Positions 1-9,277 are shown, numbered from the stretch's first letter. The stretch is 54,312 nt of DNA from Catellatospora vulcania (GCF_009720385.1 NZ_ML769304.1:320997-375308); one strand, 5' to 3'. Notes: a model not told the origin generated them from the sequence alone. Numbers and translations are program-made.

Positions 1-39
1 GGTCTTGGCCGCAGCTGTGGGCGGCCGTGGGGTTGGGCC

Positions 40-60
40 GGGGGGGGGCCGCCCCCCCCC
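40..60 (-). terminator. G9/C9 homopolymer hairpin downstream of the aldo-keto reductase
   Basis: Nine G (40-48), the spacer CCG, then nine C (52-60) form a perfect 9-bp G:C stem with a 3-nt loop. It lies about 60 nt beyond the stop of the leftward operon's last gene, so it could end that transcript. There is no U tract. Homopolymers of this length are also common sequencing or assembly trouble spots, so the exact run length is uncertain. The rest of 1-122 shows no gene. Confidence 0.35.
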
Positions 61-122
61 ACGACCGGAGGCGGTGGGCATGCCTTTCACCATGACACGC
101 CGGGGAGCCTCGCCGCGACGGG

Positions 123-1172
123 TTACCGCGCCGGGGTGACGGCCTGCCGGCGGCGCAGGGCGGGGTTCGTGATCGCAGGCGCCTGGTAGCCGGCGTCGGC
201 CTGATTGAGGACCGTGCCGGGCGGCACGATCTCGTCGATGCGGTCCAGCACGTCCTGCGACAGCGTCACCTTCACCGCGCCGAGCTGCGATTCCAGGTGC
301 TCCAAGGTGCGCGGACCGATGATCGCCGAGGTGATCGCCGGGTGTTCCAGCACGAACGCCAGCGCGAGGTGGATCAGCGAGAGCCCCGCCTCCTGCGCCA
401 GGGCGCCCAGTTGCTCGACCGCAGCCAGCTTCGTCGCGTTGGCGGGCAGGGTCGGGTCGAAGCGCCCCGGCTGGCGGCCTGCGCGCAGCGAGATCGGCTC
501 GGTCAGCCCGCGGTGGTACCGGCCGGACAGCCAGCCCCCGGCGAGCGGGCTCCACGGGATCACCGCGAGGCCGTACTGCTGGGCCACCGGCAGCACCTCC
601 CGCTCGATGCCCCGGTTGAGCAGCGAGTACGGCGGCTGCTCGCTGACGACCCGCTCCCGCCCGCGGCGCTGGGCGATCCACTGGCCTTCCACGATCGCCG
701 ACGGCGGGAAGCACGACGTGCCGATGTAGCGGATCTTGCCCTGGCGGACCAGGTCGGTGAGCGCGCCGAGGGTGTCGTCGAAGTCGGTGTCGGCGTCGGG
801 GCGGTGGATCTGGTACAGGTCGACGTGGTCGGTCTGCAGGCGGCGCAGGCTGTTCTCGACCTCCCGGATGACCCAGCGCCGGGAGTTGCCGCGGTGGTTG
901 GGGTTGTCGCCGATCTGCATGTGCACCTTGGTGGCCAGGAACACCTCGTCCCGCAGGCCGCCCGCGAGGGCCTTGCCGACGATGGTCTCCGACTCGCCTT
1001 GGGAGTAGGCGTCGGCGGTGTCGATGACGTTGATCCCGGCGTCCAGCGCCCGGTGGATGATGCGGATGCCGTCCTCGTGGTCGGGGTTGGCGCGGGCGCC
1101 GAAGTTCATCGCGCCCAGGGTCAGCGGGCTGACCTTCACGCCGGTGCGGCCGAAGGGGCGTAGCTCGGTCAT
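123..1172 (-). CDS. Aldo/keto reductase
   Basis: A 349-aa NADPH-dependent aldo-keto reductase of the bacterial YajO/voltage-gated-K-channel-beta-like type, cytosolic. Visible family marks: the N-terminal LGAMNFG strand, the catalytic Asp and Tyr in NVIDTADAYSQGESE, the Lys in LATKVH, the His in DLYQIHRP, and a C-terminal IIGPRTLEHLESQL cofactor-binding segment. The length is normal and the tetrad is complete. It starts 15 nt after the stop of the upstream flavin monooxygenase and is the last gene of the leftward sulfur operon. It may reduce an aldehyde or ketone released when a monooxygenase cleaves a C-S or C-N bond. That role is inferred from position only. Confidence 0.88.
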   Translation of the reverse strand: MTELRPFGRTGVKVSPLTLGAMNFGARANPDHEDGIRIIHRALDAGINVIDTADAYSQGESETIVGKALAGGLRDEVFLATKVHMQIGDNPNHRGNSRRWVIREVENSLRRLQTDHVDLYQIHRPDADTDFDDTLGALTDLVRQGKIRYIGTSCFPPSAIVEGQWIAQRRGRERVVSEQPPYSLLNRGIEREVLPVAQQYGLAVIPWSPLAGGWLSGRYHRGLTEPISLRAGRQPGRFDPTLPANATKLAAVEQLGALAQEAGLSLIHLALAFVLEHPAITSAIIGPRTLEHLESQLGAVKVTLSQDVLDRIDEIVPPGTVLNQADAGYQAPAITNPALRRRQAVTPAR

Positions 1173-1187
1173 GGTGGTTCTCCTCGG

Positions 1188-2537
1188 TCAGGCCGCGACG
1201 GCGTGCGGCACGGCGGCGTACTGGCTGGCGGGGCGTTCGAGACCAAGGTGGTCGCGCAGGGTCGTGCCGGTGTACTCGGTGCGGAACAGTCCGCGTCGGC
1301 GCAGGATCGGCACCACGTGGTCGACGAAGACCTCCGCGCCGGACGGGAACATGTCGGGCATCAGGTTGAACCCGTCGGCGGCCCCGTTGACGAACCACTC
1401 TTCGAGCGTGTCGGCGATCTGCTCGGGCGATCCGGCGACCAGCCGGTGCCCGGAGCGGATGCGCCCGGCGAGCTGGCGGACGGTGAGCTTCTCGCGCCTG
1501 GCCAGGTTGATCTGCGCGTCGAAGAAGCCGCGCGAGCCGTTCTCGACCCGCAGCGCGTCGCCGATGAGGTGCCAGGGCAGCTCCTCGTCGAGCTTGAGGT
1601 GCCTGCGGTCCAGTTGCAGCCGCTGCGCGACCTGCCCGAGCTGCGCCTCGATGCCCTGGATCTCGTCGAGTTCGGCCTGCCGGGCCAGCGCCTCGGCCTC
1701 GGTGCTGCCGATCACCGTCGACAGCCCCGGCATGATCTTCAGCGAGTCGGGGTCCCGGCCCAACGCGGCCGCGCGGGCCTTCATCTCGGCGTAGAAGGCC
1801 TGCCCGTCTTCCAGGGTGGTCTGCGCCGTGAACACGGCGTCGGCGCTGCGGGCGGCCAGGGACTTGCCGTGCTCGGAAGAACCGGCCTGCACCAGCACCG
1901 GGCGGCCCTGCGGCGAACGCGGGATGTTCAACGGGCCGCGTACGGCGAAGTGGCCGCCCTCGTGGTCGATGGTGTGCACCTTGTCCCGGTCGGCGAACAC
2001 GCCGCGGGCCCGGTCGGCGATGATCGCGTCGTCCTCCCAGCTGTCCCAGAGTTTGACGGCGATGTCGACGAACTCCTCGGCGCGGCCGTACCGGTCGTCG
2101 TGCACGGGTGCGCCGGTGAGCCCGAAGTTGCGGGCGGCCGCGTCCCCGGCGGTGGTGACGATGTTCCAGGCGGCCCGGCCGCCGGACAGGTGGTCCAGCG
2201 AGGCCAGCCGCCGGGCCAGGTTGTAGGGATCGTTGTAGCTGGTCGACGCGGTGGCGATGACCCCGATCCGCTCGGTGGCCAGCGCGATCGCGGTCAGCAC
2301 CAGGGTCGGCTCAAGCCGGCCGCTCGGCCCGCCGCCGGGGTCTCCGGCCAGCGCGGGCCCGTCGGCGAGGAAGATCGCGTCGAGGGTGCCGCGTTCGGAG
2401 ATGCGGGCGATGTTCTGGTAGTAGCCGATGTCGAGGTAGGACAGCGGATCGACCTCGCCGTAACGCCAGGCTGAACTGTGCCCGCCCAACCCGAGGATGT
2501 TCATGCCGATGCTCATCTGCCGCGGCTTGGTGCTCAT
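1188..2537 (-). CDS. NtaA/SnaA/DszA-family FMN-dependent monooxygenase (copy 1)
   Basis: A 449-aa flavin monooxygenase of the luciferase-like (LLM) superfamily, in the NtaA/DmoA/DszA branch that takes FMNH2 from a separate reductase. Typical sequence: an N-terminal MSIGMNILGLGGHSSAWR strand, the LASLDHLSGGRAAWNIVTT block, NFG..VHDDRYGRAEEF, PQGRPVLVQAGSS and a C-terminal GFNLMP segment. Members cleave C-N or C-S bonds (nitrilotriacetate, dibenzothiophene sulfone, dimethyl sulfide). The 88-nt gap to the DszC-like gene upstream is the largest inside the operon. A second member lies at 4399-5802; the two are clearly diverged, so they probably handle different substrates or steps. Confidence 0.9.
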   Translation of the reverse strand: MSTKPRQMSIGMNILGLGGHSSAWRYGEVDPLSYLDIGYYQNIARISERGTLDAIFLADGPALAGDPGGGPSGRLEPTLVLTAIALATERIGVIATASTSYNDPYNLARRLASLDHLSGGRAAWNIVTTAGDAAARNFGLTGAPVHDDRYGRAEEFVDIAVKLWDSWEDDAIIADRARGVFADRDKVHTIDHEGGHFAVRGPLNIPRSPQGRPVLVQAGSSEHGKSLAARSADAVFTAQTTLEDGQAFYAEMKARAAALGRDPDSLKIMPGLSTVIGSTEAEALARQAELDEIQGIEAQLGQVAQRLQLDRRHLKLDEELPWHLIGDALRVENGSRGFFDAQINLARREKLTVRQLAGRIRSGHRLVAGSPEQIADTLEEWFVNGAADGFNLMPDMFPSGAEVFVDHVVPILRRRGLFRTEYTGTTLRDHLGLERPASQYAAVPHAVAA

Positions 2538-2625
2538 GGGAGTTGCTCCTTGCTGCTGAAATCTGCGCCCTGGCCGGGCATGGGATCGGCACGTGACGCG
2601 TGCTCGCGGCCTTCGCCGGCAGGGG

Positions 2626-3834
2626 TCAGAACAGCCCGCTGAGCGGGGGCTGCTCGCCGGTGAGGTGGTACGCGCCCGCGGCCGCGGCCTTCCACAGGCG
2701 CGGGTTGTGGTTGGCGACGGTGCGGGCGTTGCGCCAGTGCCGGTCGAGGTTGTGGGTCCGGGCGGTGGCCGAGCCGCCGCCGACGTCGAAGACCAGCTCC
2801 CCGGCGCGCAGCGCCGCCTCGGCGGCGACGTACTGCGCCTGCGCGACCTGGACCGAGGCCCGCACCAGCACGTCCTCGGCGAGGTCGGCCGCCCAGGCGT
2901 CGTCGATGGCCTGCGCCGCGGCGAGCACCACCGCTTCGGCGGCGTACGCCCGCGAGGCGATCTCCCCCACCGCCAGCCGCACGTACGGATCGTCGACGGC
3001 CCGTGCCGCGGTGCTGTGCTTGATCGGCCTGGCCTTGTCCCGGGCGAACGCGGTCGCGTCCGTCAGCGCGTCGCGGGCGATGCCGGCCAGCACCGCCCCC
3101 AGGTAGAGCTGCAGGAATGCGGTCACCGGCGAGCGCCGGTCGCGGAAGCCGCGCCGGTCGCGCAGCTCGTGCGGGTACACGACGACGTCGTCGAGGTCGG
3201 TGGTGCCGCTGGCGGTCAGCCGCTGCCCGATCGCGTCGAAGTCGTCGTGCAGGTGCAGCCCCTCTCGGTCGCGGGGCACGATGAAGGAGACCGGCTGCCC
3301 GTCGTCGTCGAGGGCGGTGGCGCTGACCCAGTCCGCGAACAGCGAGCCGGTGCTGTAGTACTTGCTGCCCTTGGCCCGGTGGTGCGGGCCCTCCCGGGTG
3401 ATCCGGGCGCTGATCGCGCCGTTGGCCCCACCGATCTCCCAGCCCGCGTTGCCGACGACCTGCCCGGCCAGCAGGCGGCAGAACCAGGTCCTGCGCTCGG
3501 CGTCGGAGCCCTGTGCGACCAGGCCTTCCACGAACGAGAAGTCGGGCCGCAGCGCCTGGGCGACATTGGAGTCGGCCGCGGCCAGGTCCACGATGAAACG
3601 GATCGTGTCGCGTACGCTCGCCGCCGCGCCGCCGTGCTCCGCGGGGATGCGGAAGGCGAACAGCTGTGCTTTCGCCACCGCCCGGACCTGGTCGAAGGGC
3701 AGCTCCCGCAGCCGTTCGCGGTCGGCCGCACCGGCCCGGATCCCGGCGAGCACCGGCGCGGCCCGCTCGTGCAGCACCCGCGCGCTGAGCGCCTCGGTCG
3801 CCGGTCCGGCCAGGTCCGATTCTGTGCTCGGCAC
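2626..3834 (-). CDS. DszC/SfnB-type flavin monooxygenase (acyl-CoA dehydrogenase fold), copy 1
   Basis: A 402-aa protein with the acyl-CoA dehydrogenase fold of the SfnB/DszC subgroup, which act as FMNH2-dependent S- or N-oxygenases. Evidence: FRIPAEHGGAAAS, the mid-domain GNAGWEIGG.NGA and GSKYYSTGSLFADW, LTASGTTDLDDV, and the C-terminal HNLDRHWRNARTVANHNP motif typical of DszC-like enzymes. It has no obvious CoA-type catalytic Glu context. It starts with GTG one nucleotide after the stop of the flavin reductase gene, implying translational coupling. A paralogue lies on the other strand at 11338-12582 and shares LFADW, ASGT and HRHWRNARTHTLHDP. Confidence 0.87.
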   Translation of the reverse strand: MPSTESDLAGPATEALSARVLHERAAPVLAGIRAGAADRERLRELPFDQVRAVAKAQLFAFRIPAEHGGAAASVRDTIRFIVDLAAADSNVAQALRPDFSFVEGLVAQGSDAERRTWFCRLLAGQVVGNAGWEIGGANGAISARITREGPHHRAKGSKYYSTGSLFADWVSATALDDDGQPVSFIVPRDREGLHLHDDFDAIGQRLTASGTTDLDDVVVYPHELRDRRGFRDRRSPVTAFLQLYLGAVLAGIARDALTDATAFARDKARPIKHSTAARAVDDPYVRLAVGEIASRAYAAEAVVLAAAQAIDDAWAADLAEDVLVRASVQVAQAQYVAAEAALRAGELVFDVGGGSATARTHNLDRHWRNARTVANHNPRLWKAAAAGAYHLTGEQPPLSGLF

Positions 3835-3835
3835 G

Positions 3836-4387
3836 CTAGGCCGCCTGCAGGTAGCGGGCGGCGAGGGCGTCGGTGAAGCCGGTGACGACGGTGTCCAGGA
3901 ATGCCTGCCCGGTGGCGTCGAGCAGGATGCCGCCGGTGTCGGTGTCGACGATCGTCTTGTCGTGGATGAAGCAGCCGCCGACGATGTGCGTCGCGCCCAT
4001 GCTGGACAGCACCGGCCGCAGCGCGTAGTCGATGGCCAGCACGTGGGCGGGGGTGCCGCCGGTGGCCAGCGGCAGCACCACCTTGCCGGCCAGCGCGTAC
4101 TGCGGCAGCAGGTCCAGCAGCGACTTGAGGATGCCGCTGTAGGCGGCCTTGTAGACGGGTGTCGCGACGATGACGCCGTCGGCGGCCGCGATCGCCGCGC
4201 CGACCGACAGGATCGCCGGGTGGCGCACGTCCGCGCCGAGCAGCGCCTCGGCGGGCAGGTCCCGGACCGCGAGGTGCTGGACCTCGTACGAGCCGGAGCC
4301 GGGCAGGTTGTCGGTGACGTGGCGGAGCACGCGCGCGGTCTTGGAGGTGGGCGACGGCGATCCGGAGATCGCGAGGATCGAGGGCAT
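3836..4387 (-). CDS. NADPH-dependent FMN reductase, SsuE-like
   Basis: A 183-aa flavodoxin-fold reductase that would supply FMNH2 to the neighbouring monooxygenases. The N-terminal ILAISGSPSPTSKTARVL is the FMN phosphate-binding loop, and GVIVATPVYKAAYSGILKSLLDLLP matches the conserved P-x-Y-x-x-x-Y/F-x-G segment of SsuE/MsuE reductases. Length and order are standard for the family. It sits 11 nt downstream of the NtaA-like gene at 4399-5802 and 1 nt upstream of the DszC-like gene. This placement supports a shared reductase for both flavin monooxygenase types in the operon. Confidence 0.9.
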   Translation of the reverse strand: MPSILAISGSPSPTSKTARVLRHVTDNLPGSGSYEVQHLAVRDLPAEALLGADVRHPAILSVGAAIAAADGVIVATPVYKAAYSGILKSLLDLLPQYALAGKVVLPLATGGTPAHVLAIDYALRPVLSSMGATHIVGGCFIHDKTIVDTDTGGILLDATGQAFLDTVVTGFTDALAARYLQAA

Positions 4388-4398
4388 GGGGTTCCTCC

Positions 4399-5802
4399 TC
4401 AGCCGACGGGCACGGGTTCGGGCGTGGTGGCCGCGAGCGCGGCGGGATCGCGGTAGCGGGCCCCGGGGTGGACGGCGGGCAGCCGGGACCGCCCGGCCCC
4501 GAACAGCCGCTCGCGCAGCGTCTCGCCCTCGTCGTAGGACTCCCGGTAGCGGCCGCGCCGCCGCAGCTCCGGGACGACCAGTTCGATGAAGTCCGCGGCG
4601 GTGCCGGGGGTCAGGAACTGGCGCAGGTTGATGCCGTCGATGCCGCCGTGGTCGACCCAGCGCTCCAGCTCGTCGGCGACGACCTTGGGCGTGCCCGCGA
4701 CGAAGAACGGGCCGCGGTCGAAGCCGCCGAACCGTTCGAGGACCTCGCCGACGGTCTGCTCGGGCCGGAACCGGCTGGTCAGGCGCTGGTGGCCGGGGTC
4801 CTGCCTGGCGATGATGTCGGCGACCCGCTCGTCGGGGTGGTAGCGGGTCCAGTCCAGGCCCGCTCCGGCGTGCGCGAGGTGGCCCTCGACGCTGCGCAGC
4901 CGCCGGAACTCGGCTACCTTGCGGTCCACCTCGGCGTCGGTGCGGCCGACGATGACGGCCGCGCCCGCGAGGAACTTGATGTGGTCACGGTCGCGGCCGT
5001 ACGCGACCGCCCGGTCCTTGGTGTCCTCGATGTTCGCGCGCACGTCGTCGAGGGAGAACCCGCCGACGAACACCGCCTCGGCGTGCTTGGCCGCGAAGCC
5101 GCGTCCCGCGTCCGACGCCCCGGCCTGGTAGATCACGGGGGTGCGCTGCCGGGACGGCTCGCTCAGGTGCGGCCCGGCGACGCGGTAGTTCTCTCCGACA
5201 TGGTTGATGTAGCGGACCTTCGCCGGGTCGGTGTAGACCCGGTTGTCGACGTCCCGGATCACCGCGTCGTCGTCCCAGGACCCCTCCCACAGCTTGTACA
5301 GCACGTCGAGGTACTCGTCGGCGATGGCGTACCGCCGGTCGTGCTCGACCTCGTCGGCCAGGCCGAAGTTGCGGGCCGCATTGGGCAGGTACGACGTGAC
5401 CACGTTCCACGCCACCCGGCCCTTGGTCAGGTGGTCCAGCGTCGACATGCGGCGCGCGAACGCGAACGGCGGCTCGTAGGTCGTCGAGAACGTGGCCGCG
5501 AACCCCAGGTTGCGGGTCACCGCCGCCATCGCCGGGATGAGCAGCAACGGATCGTTGTTGGGGATCTGCACGGACTCCCGCAGCGCCGTCTCCGGCCCAC
5601 CCCGGAAACCGTCGTACGCGCCGATGACGTCGGCCAGGAACACCGCGTCGAAGGTCCCTTGCTCCAGCAACTGCGCCAGCTCGGTCCAGAACTCGATGTC
5701 GTTGAAGCGGTGCCGGTTGTTGTCGGGGTGCACCCACAGGCCGTGGGAGATGTGCCCGACGCAGTTCATCTCGAACAGGTTGACGTGGATCTTCTTAGGC
5801 AC
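4399..5802 (-). CDS. NtaA/SnaA/DszA-family FMN-dependent monooxygenase (copy 2)
   Basis: A 467-aa LLM flavin monooxygenase, the longer of the two in the operon. Diagnostic blocks: MPKKIHVNLFEMNCVGHISHGLWVHP, an FDAVFLADVIG strand, TFSTTYEPPFAFARRMSTLDHLTKGRVAWNVVTSY, NFGL..VEHDRRY..ADEYLDVLYKLWEGSWDDDA and TPVIYQAGASDAGRGFAAKHAEAVF. Relatives include NtaA, EDTA monooxygenase, DmoA and DszA, which need FMNH2 from a partner reductase (the next gene). Its start overlaps the end of the ABC ATPase gene by 8 nt, so import and oxidation are encoded in one transcript. The substrate cannot be read from sequence; the leader peptide upstream argues for an organosulfur compound. Confidence 0.91.
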   Translation of the reverse strand: MPKKIHVNLFEMNCVGHISHGLWVHPDNNRHRFNDIEFWTELAQLLEQGTFDAVFLADVIGAYDGFRGGPETALRESVQIPNNDPLLLIPAMAAVTRNLGFAATFSTTYEPPFAFARRMSTLDHLTKGRVAWNVVTSYLPNAARNFGLADEVEHDRRYAIADEYLDVLYKLWEGSWDDDAVIRDVDNRVYTDPAKVRYINHVGENYRVAGPHLSEPSRQRTPVIYQAGASDAGRGFAAKHAEAVFVGGFSLDDVRANIEDTKDRAVAYGRDRDHIKFLAGAAVIVGRTDAEVDRKVAEFRRLRSVEGHLAHAGAGLDWTRYHPDERVADIIARQDPGHQRLTSRFRPEQTVGEVLERFGGFDRGPFFVAGTPKVVADELERWVDHGGIDGINLRQFLTPGTAADFIELVVPELRRRGRYRESYDEGETLRERLFGAGRSRLPAVHPGARYRDPAALAATTPEPVPVG

Positions 5803-7483
5803 GCGGGCCTCCCTGGCTGGCGGGGGTGAGCACGGCCGACAGCAGCGTGCGGGTGTACTCGTGCGCGGGCGCGGTGAAGATCTGGCGCACGTCGCCGGAC
5901 TCGACGACCTCGCCGTCCTTCATCACCAGCACCCGGTCGCTGACGTGGTGGATCACGCCGAGGTCGTGCGAGATGAACAGGTACGCGATGCCGAGCCGTT
6001 CCTGCAGGTCGGCGAGCAGGTCCAGGATCTGCGCCTGCACCGACACGTCCAGCGCCGACACCGGCTCGTCGCAGACGATCAGCTCCGGTTCCGGGGCCAG
6101 CGCGCGGGCGATCGCGACCCGCTGGCGCTGCCCGCCGGACAGCTCCAGCGGCCGCCGCTTGAGGTGCTCCGCGCCGAGGCTGACCTGTTCGAGCAGCTCG
6201 ACGGCGCGGTCGCGGCGCAACGCGGCCCGCAGCCCGGTGACGCCGATGGCCTCGCCGAGCACCCGCTCGACGGTGTAGCGCGGGTCGAACGAGCTGAGCG
6301 GGTCCTGGTAGACGATCTGCAGCCGGCGGCGCTCGGCCCGCTTGTCGGCCGGGGTGAGGCTGTCCCAGCGGCGGCCGCGCACGCTGACGTGCCCGCCGTC
6401 GGCCCGTTCCAGACCCAGGACCAGCCGGGCGGTCGTCGTCTTGCCCGATCCGGACTCCCCGACGATGCCGAGCGTCTCCCCCGGGTGCACCGCGAAGGAC
6501 ACTTCACGGACCACGGTCCGGTTGACCTTGTCGGGTCCGGTGTACGCCTTGACCAGTCCTTCCGCTGCCACGATCGGGGTGGTGCGGTCGAACTCGCGCG
6601 GCGTGGCCCGGATCGCGGCCGCGGGCGCCGACGACAGCCGGGTGCCCTTGGCGTGCGTCGCGGGCACCGCCGCGAGAAGTGCCTTCGTGTACTCGTCGCG
6701 CGGGTCCTCCAGCACCTGCCGGGTCGGGCCCTGCTCGACGATGCGCCCGGCGCGCAGCACCGCGACCCGGTCGGCCAGCCGCGCGACGACGGACAGGTCG
6801 TGGCTGACCACGAGCATGCCCGCGTCGCCGCGCTTGAGCTCGCCGAGCAGTTCGAGGATCTGCGCCTGCACGGTGGCGTCGAGTGCGGTGGTGGGCTCGT
6901 CGGCGATGAGCAGCCGGGGCGCGCAGGCGATCGCGGAGGCGATCAGCGCCCGCTGCCGCAGGCCGCCGGAGAGCTGGTGCGGGTACTGCTGGGCGCGCAG
7001 TTCGGGTTCGGGGACACCGACGGAGCGCAGCAGGTCGAGGACCTTCTCGACGCGGGCGGCCTTGGTCAGGGTGGTGTGCAGGGCGAGCGGTTCGGCGATC
7101 TCCCGGCCGACCGGGCGCAGCGCGTCGAGCGAGCTGAGCGCGTCCTGGAGCACGAAGCCGACCTGTGCGCCGCGGATGCCGCGCCAGTGCCGTTCGGTGT
7201 TGCGGGACACGTCGCGGCCGTCGAACTCCAGGGCCGCCGCCCGCACCCGCGCGCCGTACCCGGTGAGCCCGACCAGGGTGCGGGCGGTGACGCTCTTGCC
7301 CGACCCGGATTCGCCGACCAGGGCCAGGCACTCCCCCGGCGCGATGGTGAACGACACCCCGTCCACGACGTCGGCCCCGTGCCTGCCGAACGACACCCGC
7401 AGGTCGTCGACCCGTACCAGCGGGGCCTGCGGGTCCCGGCCGCCGACCGTGGCCGCGTCCGGCGCCGTGCCGAGCGCGCTCAT
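5795..7483 (-). CDS. ABC importer ATPase with two fused nucleotide-binding domains (Dpp/Opp/Gsi type)
   Basis: A 562-aa protein with two complete ABC domains in tandem, as in GsiA-type fusions of DppD and DppF. Domain 1: Walker A GESGSGKS, signature LSGGLRQR, Walker B LLIADEPTTALD. Domain 2: Walker A GESGSGKT, signature LSGGQRQR, Walker B LIVCDEPVSALD. Both carry H-loop SHDL. The chosen ATG at 7483 gives ATGA overlap with the upstream permease stop. A longer open frame to 7627 exists but runs through the permease gene and reads as low-complexity shadow. It would power uptake through the two adjacent permeases. Confidence 0.94.
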   Translation of the reverse strand: MSALGTAPDAATVGGRDPQAPLVRVDDLRVSFGRHGADVVDGVSFTIAPGECLALVGESGSGKSVTARTLVGLTGYGARVRAAALEFDGRDVSRNTERHWRGIRGAQVGFVLQDALSSLDALRPVGREIAEPLALHTTLTKAARVEKVLDLLRSVGVPEPELRAQQYPHQLSGGLRQRALIASAIACAPRLLIADEPTTALDATVQAQILELLGELKRGDAGMLVVSHDLSVVARLADRVAVLRAGRIVEQGPTRQVLEDPRDEYTKALLAAVPATHAKGTRLSSAPAAAIRATPREFDRTTPIVAAEGLVKAYTGPDKVNRTVVREVSFAVHPGETLGIVGESGSGKTTTARLVLGLERADGGHVSVRGRRWDSLTPADKRAERRRLQIVYQDPLSSFDPRYTVERVLGEAIGVTGLRAALRRDRAVELLEQVSLGAEHLKRRPLELSGGQRQRVAIARALAPEPELIVCDEPVSALDVSVQAQILDLLADLQERLGIAYLFISHDLGVIHHVSDRVLVMKDGEVVESGDVRQIFTAPAHEYTRTLLSAVLTPASQGGPRA

Positions 7484-8346
7484 GACCGGCCCTCCGTGCG
7501 GCGGCGCAGGTCGCGGCCGACGACGGTGACCGCCAGCACGGTCAGTGTGATGGCCAGGCCCGGCACGATGACCATGAACGGGTCGTTGGAGATGTACTGG
7601 ATGCCCAGCGAGAGCATGTTGCCCCACTCCGGCGCGGGCGGTTTGGTGCCCAGGCCGAGGAAGCTCAGCGAAGCCCCCGCGCCGATGGCGTTGCCGACGC
7701 CGATGGTGGCCAGCACGACCAGGGGCTTGAACGCGTTGGGCAGGATGTGCCGGCGGATCACCGTACGGCGGCGCAGCCCCAGTGCGGTGGCCGCTTCGAC
7801 GTAGGTCGCGTCGCGGACCACGTGCGTCTGCGCGCGGATCATCCGGGCGTAGTACGGGACGCTGGCGAACGCGACCGCGAACAGGGCGTTGACCGTGCCG
7901 GTGCCCAGCAGGGTGATGACGACCAGGGCCAGCAGCAGGTCCGGGATGGAAAGCGCCACGTCGATCAGCCGCATCACCGCGCCCTCGACGTACCGGTTGG
8001 CCAGGCCCGCGAGCAGGCCGATCGCGGAGCCGAGGGCGACCGCGATCGCGGTCGCGCCCAGGCCCATCACCAGCGACGAGCGCGCCCCGTAGACCATGCG
8101 GGCCAGGGTGTCGCGGCCGGACTGGTCGGTGCCGAGCAGGTGTTCGGCACTCGGCGGCACGAACGCGCCCGCGGTGCTGATCTCCAACGGGTCGTGCGAG
8201 GTGAGCAGTCCGGGCGCGACGGCGGCGACCGCCAGCAGGCCGAGGAAGGCCAGGCCCAGGGCGACGCCGGGCCGGAAGGCCCGCCGCCGGCCCGCGGTGT
8301 GGTCGCGCCGTTCGGGTAGGACGGCGGGGACGGTTATGGCGGTCAC
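7480..8346 (-). CDS. ABC transporter permease, DppC/GsiD-like
   Basis: A 288-aa inner-membrane permease with an N-terminal segment and about six hydrophobic helices. The conserved Opp/Dpp C-type blocks are present: LLGTDQSGRDTLARMVYGARSSL near residue 90 and the cytoplasmic EAA loop YVEAATALGLRRRTVIRRHILPN, which contacts the ATPase. GTG start (8344-8346) overlaps the stop of the preceding permease in a GTGA arrangement, and its own stop overlaps the ATPase start, so the three genes are translationally coupled. Confidence 0.93.
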   Translation of the reverse strand: MTAITVPAVLPERRDHTAGRRRAFRPGVALGLAFLGLLAVAAVAPGLLTSHDPLEISTAGAFVPPSAEHLLGTDQSGRDTLARMVYGARSSLVMGLGATAIAVALGSAIGLLAGLANRYVEGAVMRLIDVALSIPDLLLALVVITLLGTGTVNALFAVAFASVPYYARMIRAQTHVVRDATYVEAATALGLRRRTVIRRHILPNAFKPLVVLATIGVGNAIGAGASLSFLGLGTKPPAPEWGNMLSLGIQYISNDPFMVIVPGLAITLTVLAVTVVGRDLRRRTEGRS

Positions 8347-9275
8347 GCGGTCACCACTCTCGGGTCGATGAGGCCGTAGACGATGTCGACGACGAGGTTG
8401 ACGACCACGTAGACCGCGGCCGCGAACAGGACCACGCCCAGTACCAGGGGGATGTCCTTGGTGGTGGTGGCGGTGAGCATGAGCTGGCCGACGCCGCGGC
8501 GCACGAACAGCGTCTCGGTGATGACCGCGCCGCCGAGCAGGCCGCCGATGACGAACCCGGACATGGTCACGATCTGGATGAGGGCGTGCCGCAGGGCGTG
8601 GCGCAGCCGCACGCCCGCGTCGCGCATGCCGCGGCTGCGGGCGGTGAGGATGAACGGCTGTTCGAGGACCTCCTCCAGTTCGGTGCGCAGCACCTGCGAC
8701 AGCGTCGCCGCGATCGGCAGGGCGAGCGTGAACGTCGGCAGGACCAGCGCGGACAGCCCGTCGTTACCCGACACCGGGAACCAGCCGGCCTGGAACGAGA
8801 ACACGATCAGCAGCACCAGGCCGAGCACGAAGGTGGGGAACGAGGTGAGGACCAGTTCGGTCCCGGAGGCCGCGGAGCGGATCCACGGCCGCCTCCTGGC
8901 GGTGAGGACCGCGGTCCCCACCGCCAGGACGACCGCGACCAGCGCGGCCGCCAGTGCCAGCTGAACCGTCTCGCCCAGTTGCTCCCCGATCGCCTTCGCG
9001 ACGGGCACCCGCTGCTGGTAGCTCTCGCCCAGATCCCCTCGCAGCAGCCGGCCGAGGTAGCCGAGGTACTGCTGCCACAGGGGCTGGTCGAGGCCGTAGT
9101 CGGCGCGTACCCGGGCGAGCACGGCCTGGGTCGGGTTGGCTCCGTCCCCGGCCACCGTGGCCAGGGCCGCGTCGCCGGCGGTGGCGTGCAGCGCGACGAA
9201 CGACAGCGTCGCCGCGCCCCACAGCACCCCGATGCCGGCGGCGAACCGGGTGGCGATGCGTTTCAGCTGGCGCAT
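8343..9275 (-). CDS. ABC transporter permease, DppB/GsiC-like
   Basis: A 310-aa inner-membrane permease starting MRQLKRIATRFAAGIG. It shows the B-type permease arrangement: one N-terminal helix, a long periplasmic stretch with YGLDQPLWQQYLGYLGRLLRGDLGESY, five further helices, and the EAA loop TARSRGMRDAGVRLRHALRHAL. The reading frame stays open to 9755 but the upstream part lies within the solute-binding-protein gene in another frame. The ATG at 9275, 2 nt after that gene's stop, is the sensible start. Pairs with the DppC-like protein downstream. Confidence 0.93.
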   Translation of the reverse strand: MRQLKRIATRFAAGIGVLWGAATLSFVALHATAGDAALATVAGDGANPTQAVLARVRADYGLDQPLWQQYLGYLGRLLRGDLGESYQQRVPVAKAIGEQLGETVQLALAAALVAVVLAVGTAVLTARRRPWIRSAASGTELVLTSFPTFVLGLVLLIVFSFQAGWFPVSGNDGLSALVLPTFTLALPIAATLSQVLRTELEEVLEQPFILTARSRGMRDAGVRLRHALRHALIQIVTMSGFVIGGLLGGAVITETLFVRRGVGQLMLTATTTKDIPLVLGVVLFAAAVYVVVNLVVDIVYGLIDPRVVTA

Positions 9276-9277
9276 GG

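Noticed and set aside
123..7483. Operon for nitrilotriacetate or EDTA use
   Set aside because: NtaA-like enzymes alone would allow this, but the Cys leader peptide, DszC/SfnB-like enzymes and SsuD-like gene favour sulfur scavenging. Kept only as a minor alternative.
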